DNA of 64,000 nucleotides from Streptomyces malaysiense (GTDB taxonomy: Bacteria; Actinomycetota; Actinomycetes; Streptomycetales; Streptomycetaceae): positions 124,001 to 188,000 of the forward strand of contig NZ_LBDA02000039.1 of NCBI RefSeq assembly GCF_000980885.2, in the 5' to 3' direction. Positions 42,772 to 50,420 of the stretch are shown in pieces. A model generated the notes under the pieces. The model was given only the letters and a program-made list of their open reading frames with translations. It did no database searches and was not told the origin of the DNA. Each line of letters starts with the position of its first letter. The first letter of the stretch is position 1. Position numbers and translations under genes: made by a program.

Positions 42772-44742
42772 TCAGCTCGCCGAGTTCTCCACGGTCACGT
42801 CCGCCGCCCGGACGAACTCGACCCGGTGACCGTACTGGATCTCGTAGTACAGGTCGTCGCCCCGCACCACCTGGTGCGAGTCCGGGGTGAAGGTGACCGA
42901 GTAGTAGTACTCGCCCGGCATCTCGTCACCGACCACGTACTTCTGCCCGGCGGGGACGGTGTACGGCAGCGGCACGACCGACGGGGCGGGCACCCCCGCC
43001 GGATAGGCGGACTTCTCCGGGTAGGCACGGCCGTACACCGGGATGCTGGTCAGACCCTCCTTCGGCGTGATCACCAGTCCCTTCGCGGAGACGGCCGCCG
43101 GGTGCTTCGCCGGGTTCTGGAACCACGCCTTCTGACCGAGGTACCAGATGGCCGTCCAGTCGCCCCAGTGATCGGCGACCGCGTACTGCTGGCCGGTGGA
43201 GGCCCGCGAGGACACGTCGTTGACGTCGATCGTCGGTGTCGTACCGCGCCCGACGTCCGTGATCAGCGGCGCGTTCACATCATGGTCCGAGTACAGCCGG
43301 ACCTCGCTGGAGCCGTGCGCCGCGCAGGGCTCGCCAGCCGTGGCGCAGCCCGTGTAGGCCGGCTGGTTGGCGGCGTAGTCCGGCCTGATCGTCACCAGGC
43401 CGCCCTGCCTGCCCGCGGTCTTCTTGAACGGGTGGCCGAGCAGCTGGAAGTAGTGCGCCCAGTCCCAGTAAGGCCCCGGGTCGGTGTGCATGCCGGGGAT
43501 GGTGGACGCGGTCGGTCCCGGCACGTTGTCGTGGCCCAGGATGTGCTGCCGGTCCAGCGGAATGCCGTACCGCGTGGACAGGTACTTCACCAGACGTGCC
43601 GAGGACCGGTACATCGCCTCGGTGAACCAGGCGTCCGGCTCGGCGAGAAAGGCCTCGTGCTCGATCCCGATCGAGCGCGCGTTGACGTCCCAGTTGCCCG
43701 CGTGCCAGGCCACGTCCTTCGCCTTGACGTGCTGGGCGATCAGCCCGTCGGTGGAGCGGATGGTGTAGTTCCAGGACACATAGGTCGGGTCCTGGATCAG
43801 GTTCAGCACCCCGTCCCAGGTGCCCTCGGTGTCATGGATGACGATGTACTTGATCTGCTGCGACGCGGGGCGGTCGCCGAGGTCGTGGTTGCCGTAGTCG
43901 TCGTCGCCGAACTGGGCGTACGCCGCCGGGAGCCACTCGCAGGACACCGACTTCGGGCACTCGGCGCCGTCGTCCCGGACGGTGCGCAGACCGGTCCGCG
44001 ACAGCTGAGCGGTGTCCGGGGCGAGACCCGGCTCGGCGGCCAGGGCGACCCGCTGCCCGGCGTCCGTGGTACGCCGCTCGCCCGTGCGCAGCACGTCGTA
44101 GACGTCGTCGGCGTACGACGCCGCGGTCGCCGTGTCGTCGGCGCCGGAGAACCGGGCCACCGCGCCGTACCATTCGGCCGGGTCCGCACTCAGCGGCTCG
44201 CCCAGCCGCCGTTGCTCGGCGGCCAGCAGGGCGGCGCCGCCGGACACGTTCGCGGCCGGGTCGGTGCGCAGCTTCGTGGCCGGGATGCCGGTCAGCCTCG
44301 CCGCTTTGGAGAGGGTCTTCAGCCGGGCCGGCAGCGCGGACTCGGCCGGCACCTTCGTTTCGGGGTGCGGTGCGGGGCGGGAGCTGTCCCCGCGGGCGTC
44401 CTCGGTGCCGTCGGCGAAGTGCTCCGTGCCGGCGATCGCGGTACGGGCGTCCGTGAGGTGCATCGGGCCGTAGCCGCCGGAGACGCTGGGCGCGCCGCCG
44501 TGGTAGTCCCAGCGGGACTGGAGGTAGGAGACGGCCAGCAGGACGCTCTGCGGCACGTGGTACTCGGCGGACGCGGAGGCGAACGCCGACTGCAGCCGGC
44601 CGGGGGAGGAGTCCGGGGCGCTCTGGGCGGGGGCCGCGCCGAACAGCGGCAGCAGCAGGGCCGCCGCGGCGAGCGGTACGGCGGCCCGCCGCAGATGTCT
44701 GTGGCCGGGCGTGGACGGGGAATCAGGGGCGGAACCTCGCAA
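42772..44742 (-). CDS. Secreted N-acetylmuramoyl-L-alanine amidase (amidase_2 domain)
   Basis: A 656-residue secreted peptidoglycan amidase. The start is TTG at 44742, with AGGAGG five bases upstream. A basic stretch and hydrophobic core (AAVPLAAAALLLPLFGAAPAQSA) form a signal peptide. Residues about 50-240 are a helical, transglycosylase-like region (LLAVSYLQSRWDYHG, YGPMHLTDA). The amidase_2 domain near 285-440 has zinc ligands in YIVIHDTEG, SIGIEHEAF, HILGHDNVPGP and the HTDPGP end. The C-terminal 200 residues contain SH3-like repeats (YAVADHWGDWTAIWYLG). It likely cuts stem peptides from glycan during growth, sporulation or recycling. It has its own promoter and is monocistronic. Confidence 0.88.
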   Translation of the reverse strand: MRGSAPDSPSTPGHRHLRRAAVPLAAAALLLPLFGAAPAQSAPDSSPGRLQSAFASASAEYHVPQSVLLAVSYLQSRWDYHGGAPSVSGGYGPMHLTDARTAIAGTEHFADGTEDARGDSSRPAPHPETKVPAESALPARLKTLSKAARLTGIPATKLRTDPAANVSGGAALLAAEQRRLGEPLSADPAEWYGAVARFSGADDTATAASYADDVYDVLRTGERRTTDAGQRVALAAEPGLAPDTAQLSRTGLRTVRDDGAECPKSVSCEWLPAAYAQFGDDDYGNHDLGDRPASQQIKYIVIHDTEGTWDGVLNLIQDPTYVSWNYTIRSTDGLIAQHVKAKDVAWHAGNWDVNARSIGIEHEAFLAEPDAWFTEAMYRSSARLVKYLSTRYGIPLDRQHILGHDNVPGPTASTIPGMHTDPGPYWDWAHYFQLLGHPFKKTAGRQGGLVTIRPDYAANQPAYTGCATAGEPCAAHGSSEVRLYSDHDVNAPLITDVGRGTTPTIDVNDVSSRASTGQQYAVADHWGDWTAIWYLGQKAWFQNPAKHPAAVSAKGLVITPKEGLTSIPVYGRAYPEKSAYPAGVPAPSVVPLPYTVPAGQKYVVGDEMPGEYYYSVTFTPDSHQVVRGDDLYYEIQYGHRVEFVRAADVTVENSAS

Positions 44743-44797
44743 TGCGGCCTCCTGTGACGGGCGGGCGTGGCGGGGCGTGCGGCGCCGAACTGGGTCA

Positions 44798-44826
44798 GTG
44801 GTATCGGCTGGCCGACGATCCGTCAA
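44798..44826 (-). promoter_or_regulatory. Candidate promoter of the secreted amidase gene
   Basis: On the minus strand TTGACG (44826-44821), a 17-base spacer and TACCAC (44803-44798) lie about 56 bases upstream of the TTG start. The -35 is good; the -10 is a weaker match. From here to the hairpin at 45047 I see no gene. Confidence 0.5.
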
Positions 44827-45046
44827 TAATGCAATCACCAGGGAGATTTCCCACGTCACGAAGGGTTTCGGCGAGTTTCGCAGCGGCGGTGGGCGGGCCT
44901 GCGGGGCGTCAGTGGCGTAGACCAGTGGTGCCGCGTCGCTGGTCGCGGGCGTACCGGCCTCGGGTGCGGCGGCCGTACCGGGGTCAGGTGCTCGCCGCCG
45001 AACGGCCGAAACGATTCCCCCGCGCGGCCGCACCCGTACACACGAA

Positions 45047-45085
45047 GGCCCGCGGCGCGCCGCCACTCCTGGCGCACCGCGGGCC
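45047..45085 (-). terminator. Strong hairpin terminator of the APH-family kinase gene
   Basis: GGCCCGCGGCGCGCC (45047-45061) pairs with GGCGCACCGCGGGCC (45071-45085), a 15-bp stem with one mismatch and a 9-base loop, starting about ten bases after the kinase stop codon. No U-tract follows. Confidence 0.7.
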
Positions 45086-45094
45086 CTCGCCCCT

Positions 45095-46237
45095 TCAGCG
45101 CGTGCCGACCGCCGCACGCACCGCCTTGCGGGCCATCTGGCAGTCGTCGTGCAGCCGTCGCAGCAGCAGCCGCTGCTCCTCGCCCGAGGGCACGGCACCC
45201 GGGTGGGGCATGCCGGGGGCCGCCGGGGGCGGGTCCTGCATCGAGCGCTGGACGGCCGTCTCGTACCGCCGGATCTCGCGGGTCAGCAGCAGCATCAGGT
45301 TGACCAGGAAGGCGTCCCGGGAGGCCGGGCCCGCCGACTGGGCGATCTGGCTGATCTGCCGCCGCGCCGCCGGGGCCTGACCGAGCACCAGCCACAGCGT
45401 GGCCAGGTCGTGGCCCGGCAGGTACCAGCCGGCGTGCTCCCAGTCCACCAGCACCGGACCCGCCGGGGACACCAGGATGTTCGACAGCAGGGCGTCGCCG
45501 TGGCAGAACTGGAGCATGGCGCCCCGCCCCACCTCCTGCGCGATGCCGTGCAGCAGCTTCTGGAGGTCGTCGAGGTCCCGGTCGGTGAGCAGCCCCGACT
45601 CGTGGTAGCGGGACATCTGTTCGGCATAGTCCAGGGGCATGTCGAACAGACCGGCCGGCGGCCGCCAGGCGTTCACCCGGCAGATCGCGCCCAGGGCCGC
45701 GCGGATGTCGGCGCGGGGCGGCGCCTCCATCGGATGCCGTTGAAGCGCCGCCACCCGGCCGGGCATCCGCTCGATCACCAGGGTGCAGTTGTCCGGATCC
45801 GCCGCGATCAGCCGGGGCGCCCTTACCGGGGGCCGGTGCCGGACGAACGAGCGGTATACGGCTATTTCGTGGCGACTCCGCTCCGCCCATGCCGGGGCGT
45901 GGTCCAGCAGGCACTTGGCGACGGCCGTGCTGCGCCCGGTGGTGCCCACGAAGAGTACGGAGCGCGCGCTGCGCCGCAGTACCTGGACCGGCGCGAACTC
46001 CGGGCAGATCCGCTGCACCGCGGCGATCGCGGTGCGCAGTGGGGCGCCCTGGGGGCCGGACAGGTCCAGTCTCCCGCTGAGCGGCGGGACGGGCTGCCCC
46101 GGGACCCGCCGGGGGCGGGGCGCGCCCAGCACGGAGCCGCCCGGACGCGCCGCCGGGTCGAGGTACGGTCCGCCGCCCGCCGGGCGGGGGCGCAACGGCC
46201 GAAGCGGGGCGGACACGGAGGACGATGCCGCGTACAT
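45095..46237 (-). CDS. Aminoglycoside phosphotransferase (APH)-family kinase
   Basis: A 380-residue APH/ChoK-fold protein. After a Pro/Arg-rich, probably disordered N-terminal 65 residues, the kinase has the Lys strand VLFVGTTGRSTAVAKCLL near 95-112, catalytic loop FCHGDALLSNILV near 240, and metal Asp in VLVDWEHAGW near 257. ATG at 46237 is used; a purine-rich AAGGGA is about 11 bases upstream. It is divergent from the NsdA/B-type regulator and ends in a strong terminator. The substrate could be a small alcohol, aminoglycoside or macrolide. There is no antibiotic cluster beside it, so resistance should not be assumed. Confidence 0.8.
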   Translation of the reverse strand: MYAASSSVSAPLRPLRPRPAGGGPYLDPAARPGGSVLGAPRPRRVPGQPVPPLSGRLDLSGPQGAPLRTAIAAVQRICPEFAPVQVLRRSARSVLFVGTTGRSTAVAKCLLDHAPAWAERSRHEIAVYRSFVRHRPPVRAPRLIAADPDNCTLVIERMPGRVAALQRHPMEAPPRADIRAALGAICRVNAWRPPAGLFDMPLDYAEQMSRYHESGLLTDRDLDDLQKLLHGIAQEVGRGAMLQFCHGDALLSNILVSPAGPVLVDWEHAGWYLPGHDLATLWLVLGQAPAARRQISQIAQSAGPASRDAFLVNLMLLLTREIRRYETAVQRSMQDPPPAAPGMPHPGAVPSGEEQRLLLRRLHDDCQMARKAVRAAVGTR

Positions 46238-46382
46238 GGGAGATACAGATCCCTTCGTTGCCTGCGGTGCCTGCCTGTGAGGTCCTCGCGTCAACCCGGC
46301 CCGGTCCCCGGGTGCACCCTGGGGAATGTCCCCGGTGAGACCGGGTCGGGGTGGCGCTTTCCTACCTGACACCCGATGACCC

Positions 46383-46420
46383 CTGGCACACCATCTGGCG
46401 CACCCTGGCGAACCCTGGCG
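46383..46420 (+). repeat. Helically phased CTGGC repeats upstream of the NsdA/B-type regulator
   Basis: CTGGCG starts at 46395, 46405 and 46415, exactly ten bases apart, with a related CTGGCA at 46383. The array lies 64-101 bases upstream of the regulator GTG, in the 246-base divergent region shared with the APH-family kinase. One-turn spacing puts the repeats on one face of the helix. Confidence 0.55.
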
Positions 46421-46483
46421 AATAGTCGCCCGGCAACTCTCACGGGGCTACTGTCAACTCAGCCGAGAACCTGGGGGCTTGAC

Positions 46484-47977
46484 GTGAGCGGACGACCCAA
46501 CACCCGCCTTTCCGATCTGTTCGGCCTGGCCGGCTGGTCGAAGGGCGAACTCGCGAGGCTGGTCAACAGGCAGGCGGCGGCCATGGGCCACCCCCAACTG
46601 GCGACCGACACCTCCCGGGTGCGGCGCTGGATCGACATGGGAGAGATCCCGCGCGATCCCGTGCCGCGGGTGCTGGCGGCCCTGTTCACCGAGCGTCTCG
46701 GCCGTGTCGTGACCATCGAGGACCTCGGTCTGGTGCGCCACGGGCGGGCAGGGAAACGGCAGGGCGACGGGATCGAGGAACATCCCGACGGAGTGCCGTG
46801 GGCGCCCGAGCGGACCGCCGCGGTCCTCACCGAATTCACGGGAATGGACCTCATGCTCAACCGACGCGGCTTGGTGGGCGCGGGTGCCGCGCTCGCCGCG
46901 GGATCCACACTCAGCAGCGCCATGCACGACTGGCTGCACACCGACCCGGTCCTCAGGGCCGACAGCCCCGCCCTCGACGACCCCCTGCACCCCGGTCCCG
47001 CCGGTTTCGACCGTTACGAGGCCGCCCCCATCGGCTCGGAGGAGGTCGCGGAGCTGGAGCGCTCCGTCGAGGTGTTCCGGGCCTGGGACGCGGCCCGCGG
47101 CGGCGGCCTCCAGCGCAAGGCGGTGGTGGGCCAGCTCAACGAGGTGGGCGGCATGCTCGCCTACCGGCATCCCGCCCACCTCCAGCGGCGCCTGTGGGGC
47201 GTCGCCGCCAATCTGGCCGTCCTCGCGGGCTGGATGTCCCATGACGTCGGCCTGGAGCCCACGGCGCAGAAGTACTTCGTCATCGCGGCACACGCCGCCC
47301 GGGAGGGCGGTGACCGGCCGCGCGCCGGGGAAGCGCTGTCCCGGGCGGCCCGCCAGATGGTCCATCTGGGCCGGCCCGACGACGCGCTGGACCTGATGAA
47401 GCTCGCCCAGTCCGGCGGGGGCGAGCGCCTCCAGCCGCGCACGAAGGCGATGTTCCACACCATCGAGGCCTGGGCGCAGGCGGCGATGGGCAAGGGCCAG
47501 GCGATGCGCCGCACCCTCGGGCAGGCGGAGGACCTGTTCGTCGCCGACCGGGGCGACGGCGCGCCTCTCGACTGGATGCAGACCTTCAAGGCCGAGGACC
47601 TGTACGGCATGCAGGCCCTGGCCTACCGCACGCTGGCCGAGTTCGACCCGGACGCGGCCGTGCACGCCCAGCACTTCGCGGACAAGGCCCTGGCGCTGCG
47701 CGTCGACGGCAGGGAGCGATCGAAGATCTTCGACCATCTCTCCATGGCGTCGGCCTGCTTCATCGCCGACGATCCGGAACAGGCCGACCGCTACGCGCGG
47801 CTCGCCCTGATGTCGATGGGAGCGAACTCCTCACGCCGCACCTGGGACCGGCTGCGCCAGATGTACCGGCTCACCGCGGAGTACGCCGGGTACCCGAAGA
47901 TCCATGAACTGCGGGAGGAGATCAGGCTCGCCCTGCCCAAGCCGAGGAGCAAGGGCGCCGACAGCGCGCAGGCGTAG
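46484..47977 (+). CDS. NsdA/NsdB-family TPR regulator of development and antibiotic production
   Basis: A 497-residue protein. The N-terminal block (SGRPNTRLSDLFGLAGWSKG, ARLVNRQAAAMG, TDTSRVRRWIDMGEIPRDPV) is the highly conserved HTH-like region of Streptomyces NsdA/NsdB. A short hydrophobic helix LVGAGAALAAGSTLSSAM (about 130-147) separates it from tetratricopeptide-like repeats through the C-terminus. NsdA and NsdB were described as negative regulators of antibiotic production and, for NsdA, sporulation in S. coelicolor. GTG at 46484 starts at the conserved block. As I recall, nsdB lies near the chaplin gene chpB in S. coelicolor; a chaplin gene at 59636 here would fit NsdB better than NsdA. 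Confidence 0.82.
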   Translation: MSGRPNTRLSDLFGLAGWSKGELARLVNRQAAAMGHPQLATDTSRVRRWIDMGEIPRDPVPRVLAALFTERLGRVVTIEDLGLVRHGRAGKRQGDGIEEHPDGVPWAPERTAAVLTEFTGMDLMLNRRGLVGAGAALAAGSTLSSAMHDWLHTDPVLRADSPALDDPLHPGPAGFDRYEAAPIGSEEVAELERSVEVFRAWDAARGGGLQRKAVVGQLNEVGGMLAYRHPAHLQRRLWGVAANLAVLAGWMSHDVGLEPTAQKYFVIAAHAAREGGDRPRAGEALSRAARQMVHLGRPDDALDLMKLAQSGGGERLQPRTKAMFHTIEAWAQAAMGKGQAMRRTLGQAEDLFVADRGDGAPLDWMQTFKAEDLYGMQALAYRTLAEFDPDAAVHAQHFADKALALRVDGRERSKIFDHLSMASACFIADDPEQADRYARLALMSMGANSSRRTWDRLRQMYRLTAEYAGYPKIHELREEIRLALPKPRSKGADSAQA

Positions 47978-48010
47978 GGGGCCGCGCGTCGCGTTCCCTC
48001 ATTCCGGCCG

Positions 48011-48025
48011 GCACGTCCGACGTGC
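48011..48025. terminator. Palindromic hairpin between convergent regulator and phosphatase genes
   Basis: GCACGTC-C-GACGTGC is a perfect 7-1-7 palindrome flanked by GCCGGC copies, in the 70-base gap between the convergent stops at 47977 and 48048. A bidirectional terminator is the simplest reading; with only a one-base centre it could equally be a protein site. Confidence 0.4.
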
Positions 48026-48047
48026 GGTCAGGTGCGCCGGCACCGGC

Positions 48048-49493
48048 TCACGCCGTGACCCTGGCGACGAGCACGCACGCGTCGTCCACCCGCCCGGCCC
48101 CGCCGAACTCCTCCACGAGCGCCCGTACGCAGTCCCGCGCGTCCCGGGCGTCGTCGAACCGCGGGGCGAGGCCCAGCAGCCGGTCCGCGGCCGCCGTCCG
48201 GCCGTGCCCGGGAACCAGCCCCTCGGTGTGCAGCAGGAGCAGGTCGCCCGGTTCGAGGATCACCTCGGCCTGTCCGTAGACGGCGCCCGCGGTCGCGCCG
48301 AGCAGCACACCCTCGGGGGCGTCGAGCACGCACCCCGTCCCGTCGCGGTACAGCAGCGGGGCGGGGTGTCCCGCCTGCCCCCAGACCAGGGTCCGGGTGG
48401 CGGGCCGGTAGCGGGCGCAGACGGCGCTGCCGAGGGCGGGCTGCACCGTGGCGTCGAGCAACTGGTCGAGCAGGCTGAGTAGTTGGCCGGGCTGGGTGCC
48501 GGCCATGGCCATCCCGCGCACCGCGCCGAGCAGGGTCGCCATCCCGGAGGCGACGGCCACCCCGTGCCCGGTGAGGTCGCCGACACTGAGCAGGGTCTCG
48601 CCGTCGGCCAGTTCCAGGGCGTCGTACCACTCCCCGCCGATCGGTGTCCCGCCGTCCGCGGGCAGCCGGTGCGCGGCCAGGTCCAGGGTCCGCGGGCCCT
48701 GGTGCGGGGGGCGCAGGGAGCCGCGCCACGGCGGCAGCACGGCCTCCTGGAGTTCGGTGGCGACCCGGTGCTCGGTCTGCTCCCGCTGACGGTGCCGGCG
48801 GAGCGAGTCCTGTGTCTCGCGCACGGTGTGCCGGCTGCGGTGCAGCGTGCTGACGTCGCGCAGCACGGCCCACATGGAGACCGTGCCGCCGTCGGCGCCG
48901 AGCACCGGCTCGCCCATCATGTGCACGCTGCGCACGGAACCGTCGGGGCGGCGCACCCGGAACTCGCCGTCGATCGGGCGGCCGTCGATCAGGCAGTCCG
49001 TGACCATCGCGGTGAGCTTCGGACGGTCCTCCTCCTCCACCAGTGAGGGCAGCTCGTCCAGGGTGAGGGCGGGCAGCTCCGGGTCATGGCCGAGGATCCG
49101 GTACAGCTCCCCGGACCACGACGCCTCGTCCGTCAGCAGGTTCCACTCCGCGCTGCCCACCCGGCTGAGCAGCGCGCCGCGCGGGGTGCCGACGGGTGCC
49201 GCGCGGGCGGTCTGCGGCCCGGCGGGCTCCGGGGGCTCCGCGGCCGGGGGCAGGGGCGCGCGTCCGTCGCGCAGTTGGGCCAGATGCGCGTCCACGTCGT
49301 CCAGTTGGTGCAGCGCCAGGTCGTACAGGGCGCGCTGCCAGCGTTCCTCGGGGTCCGTGTCGTCGCGGCGGACGTCCCGCCGTACCGCGTCCACGTCGCC
49401 CTTGAGCCGCCGCGCCTGCGTGATCAACGCCTCGACCGGGTCGTGCCCGGACGGCTGGGCGGCTGGGCGGTCCGCGGAGACCGGTGACGGCAT
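48048..49493 (-). CDS. PAS-domain PP2C (SpoIIE-type) phosphatase
   Basis: A 481-residue serine/threonine phosphatase. The N-terminal 70 residues are a charged helical region; a PAS domain follows (ASWSGELYRILGHDP, FRVRRPDGSVRSVHMMGEPV, about 115-215). The C-terminal SpoIIE/PP2C domain has GGEWYDALELADGETLLSVGDLTGHG near 300-325, VCARYRPATRTLVWGQAGHPAPLL, LLLLHTEGLV and the final VDDACVLVARV with the metal Asp. ATG at 49493 has GGAG upstream. Streptomyces has many such phosphatases controlling anti-anti-sigma factors. The typical metal Asp in the DGLxE motif is here HTEGLVPG, with Glu in place of Asp. Confidence 0.85.
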   Translation of the reverse strand: MPSPVSADRPAAQPSGHDPVEALITQARRLKGDVDAVRRDVRRDDTDPEERWQRALYDLALHQLDDVDAHLAQLRDGRAPLPPAAEPPEPAGPQTARAAPVGTPRGALLSRVGSAEWNLLTDEASWSGELYRILGHDPELPALTLDELPSLVEEEDRPKLTAMVTDCLIDGRPIDGEFRVRRPDGSVRSVHMMGEPVLGADGGTVSMWAVLRDVSTLHRSRHTVRETQDSLRRHRQREQTEHRVATELQEAVLPPWRGSLRPPHQGPRTLDLAAHRLPADGGTPIGGEWYDALELADGETLLSVGDLTGHGVAVASGMATLLGAVRGMAMAGTQPGQLLSLLDQLLDATVQPALGSAVCARYRPATRTLVWGQAGHPAPLLYRDGTGCVLDAPEGVLLGATAGAVYGQAEVILEPGDLLLLHTEGLVPGHGRTAAADRLLGLAPRFDDARDARDCVRALVEEFGGAGRVDDACVLVARVTA

Positions 49494-49611
49494 TTCGCAC
49501 TCCGAACGAGGGGGACGGCAGGGCCTGGCGGGACGGGGGACCCTGACGACTTTCGCACAGCGCGGGACGCCCCGTAAGGGATTTGGCAACACACGATACG
49601 GTGGTGCTTCC

Positions 49612-49621
49612 GGCATATGCC
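49612..49621. promoter_or_regulatory. Palindrome GGCATATGCC in the phosphatase/SsgA-like divergent region
   Basis: A perfect 10-bp palindrome 119 bases upstream of the phosphatase ATG and 235 bases upstream of the SsgA-like ATG. AT-rich centres are rare in this DNA. GATACGGT (49594-49601) nearby resembles a -10 element. Confidence 0.35.
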
Positions 49622-49678
49622 AGAGTCTTCCCGAAGCGGTCCCCGAGCGTTCCCGGAGTGCCCGATCGGACGGTAAGT

Positions 49679-49693
49679 CGTAGACGATCTACG
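49679..49693. promoter_or_regulatory. Palindrome CGTAGA-CGA-TCTACG upstream of the SsgA-like gene
   Basis: A perfect 6-bp inverted repeat with 3-base centre, followed by TTGACG five bases later (49698-49703), which could be a -35 element for the SsgA-like gene about 150 bases downstream. The gap 49494-49855 holds no gene that I can support. Confidence 0.4.
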
Positions 49694-49855
49694 GGAGTTG
49701 ACGGACAAGGTGGTCCTGCGTCGAGGCCCCCGGACCAAGTGCTCGGCCATTCGTTCGACGGCCTTGCGTTCCCCGTCGTTCGGACCGGCCGGTACCTGTC
49801 GAACTCTGACCGGATCTGGCGCCATGCGAAGGGCCTCTCCGGACTCCATAAAGGC

Positions 49856-50269
49856 ATGGAGACCACCATCGAACTGCCCGCCCTCGCCTGGCTCGTGACC
49901 GCCGAGGACCAGGAGATCCCCCTCACGGCCACCCTGCGCTACACCACGGGCGATCCGCTCGCCGTCTTCGTCGACTTCCCGGCCGAGGCGGCGCTGGAGG
50001 GCGAGGACGTCAGCTGGACCTTCGCGCGCTCGCTGCTGGACCAGGGGCTGCGCACCCCGGCCGGACACGGCGACGTGCAGATCTGGCCCCACGGCCGCAC
50101 CCGGACCGTACTGGAGTTCCACTCGCCCTTCGGCCTCGCCCTGCTCCAGTTCCCCACCTCCACCCTGCGCCGCTTCCTGGTGCGCACCTACGAGGTGGTC
50201 GCGGCCGGCCAGGAGGACATGGCCGCGGTGGTGGAGCGGGGGCTGAACGCGCTGTTCGGAGGGGTGTGA
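49856..50269 (+). CDS. SsgA-like sporulation and cell-division protein (SALP)
   Basis: A 137-residue protein with the SsgA/SsgB family pattern: PLTATLRYTTGDPLAVFVDFPAE, VSWTFARSLLDQGLRTPAGHGDVQIWP, FGLALLQFPTSTLRRFLVRTYEVV. The usual SALP length is 130-145 residues. SALPs guide septum placement, FtsZ recruitment and spore-wall maturation in streptomycetes. ATG at 49856 has only AAAGG very near, so initiation may be weak. Which SALP subgroup it belongs to cannot be decided by eye; it is not SsgA or SsgB themselves. Confidence 0.85.
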   Translation: METTIELPALAWLVTAEDQEIPLTATLRYTTGDPLAVFVDFPAEAALEGEDVSWTFARSLLDQGLRTPAGHGDVQIWPHGRTRTVLEFHSPFGLALLQFPTSTLRRFLVRTYEVVAAGQEDMAAVVERGLNALFGGV

Positions 50270-50420
50270 GGCGTCCGCCCGAGTTGTCCCGGCGTGCCCC
50301 GGCCGGTTTTGAATATTGTTCACCTTCGCCTCACCGCACGGGTATGGACCCCGACGAACGGCGCGGGCACCCTGGCCCGCGGTGTGCCGCAGGGGCACTC
50401 CCGTGACCGAGGACGGACGA

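Noticed and set aside
44743..45198. N-terminal extension of the amidase frame to 45198
   Set aside because: The extension lacks homology and would place the signal peptide internally; the TTG at 44742 has an AGGAGG and gives a normal signal peptide.
45095..46237. Aminoglycoside resistance gene
   Set aside because: The fold is APH-like, but nothing links it to a particular antibiotic; called only as a family kinase.
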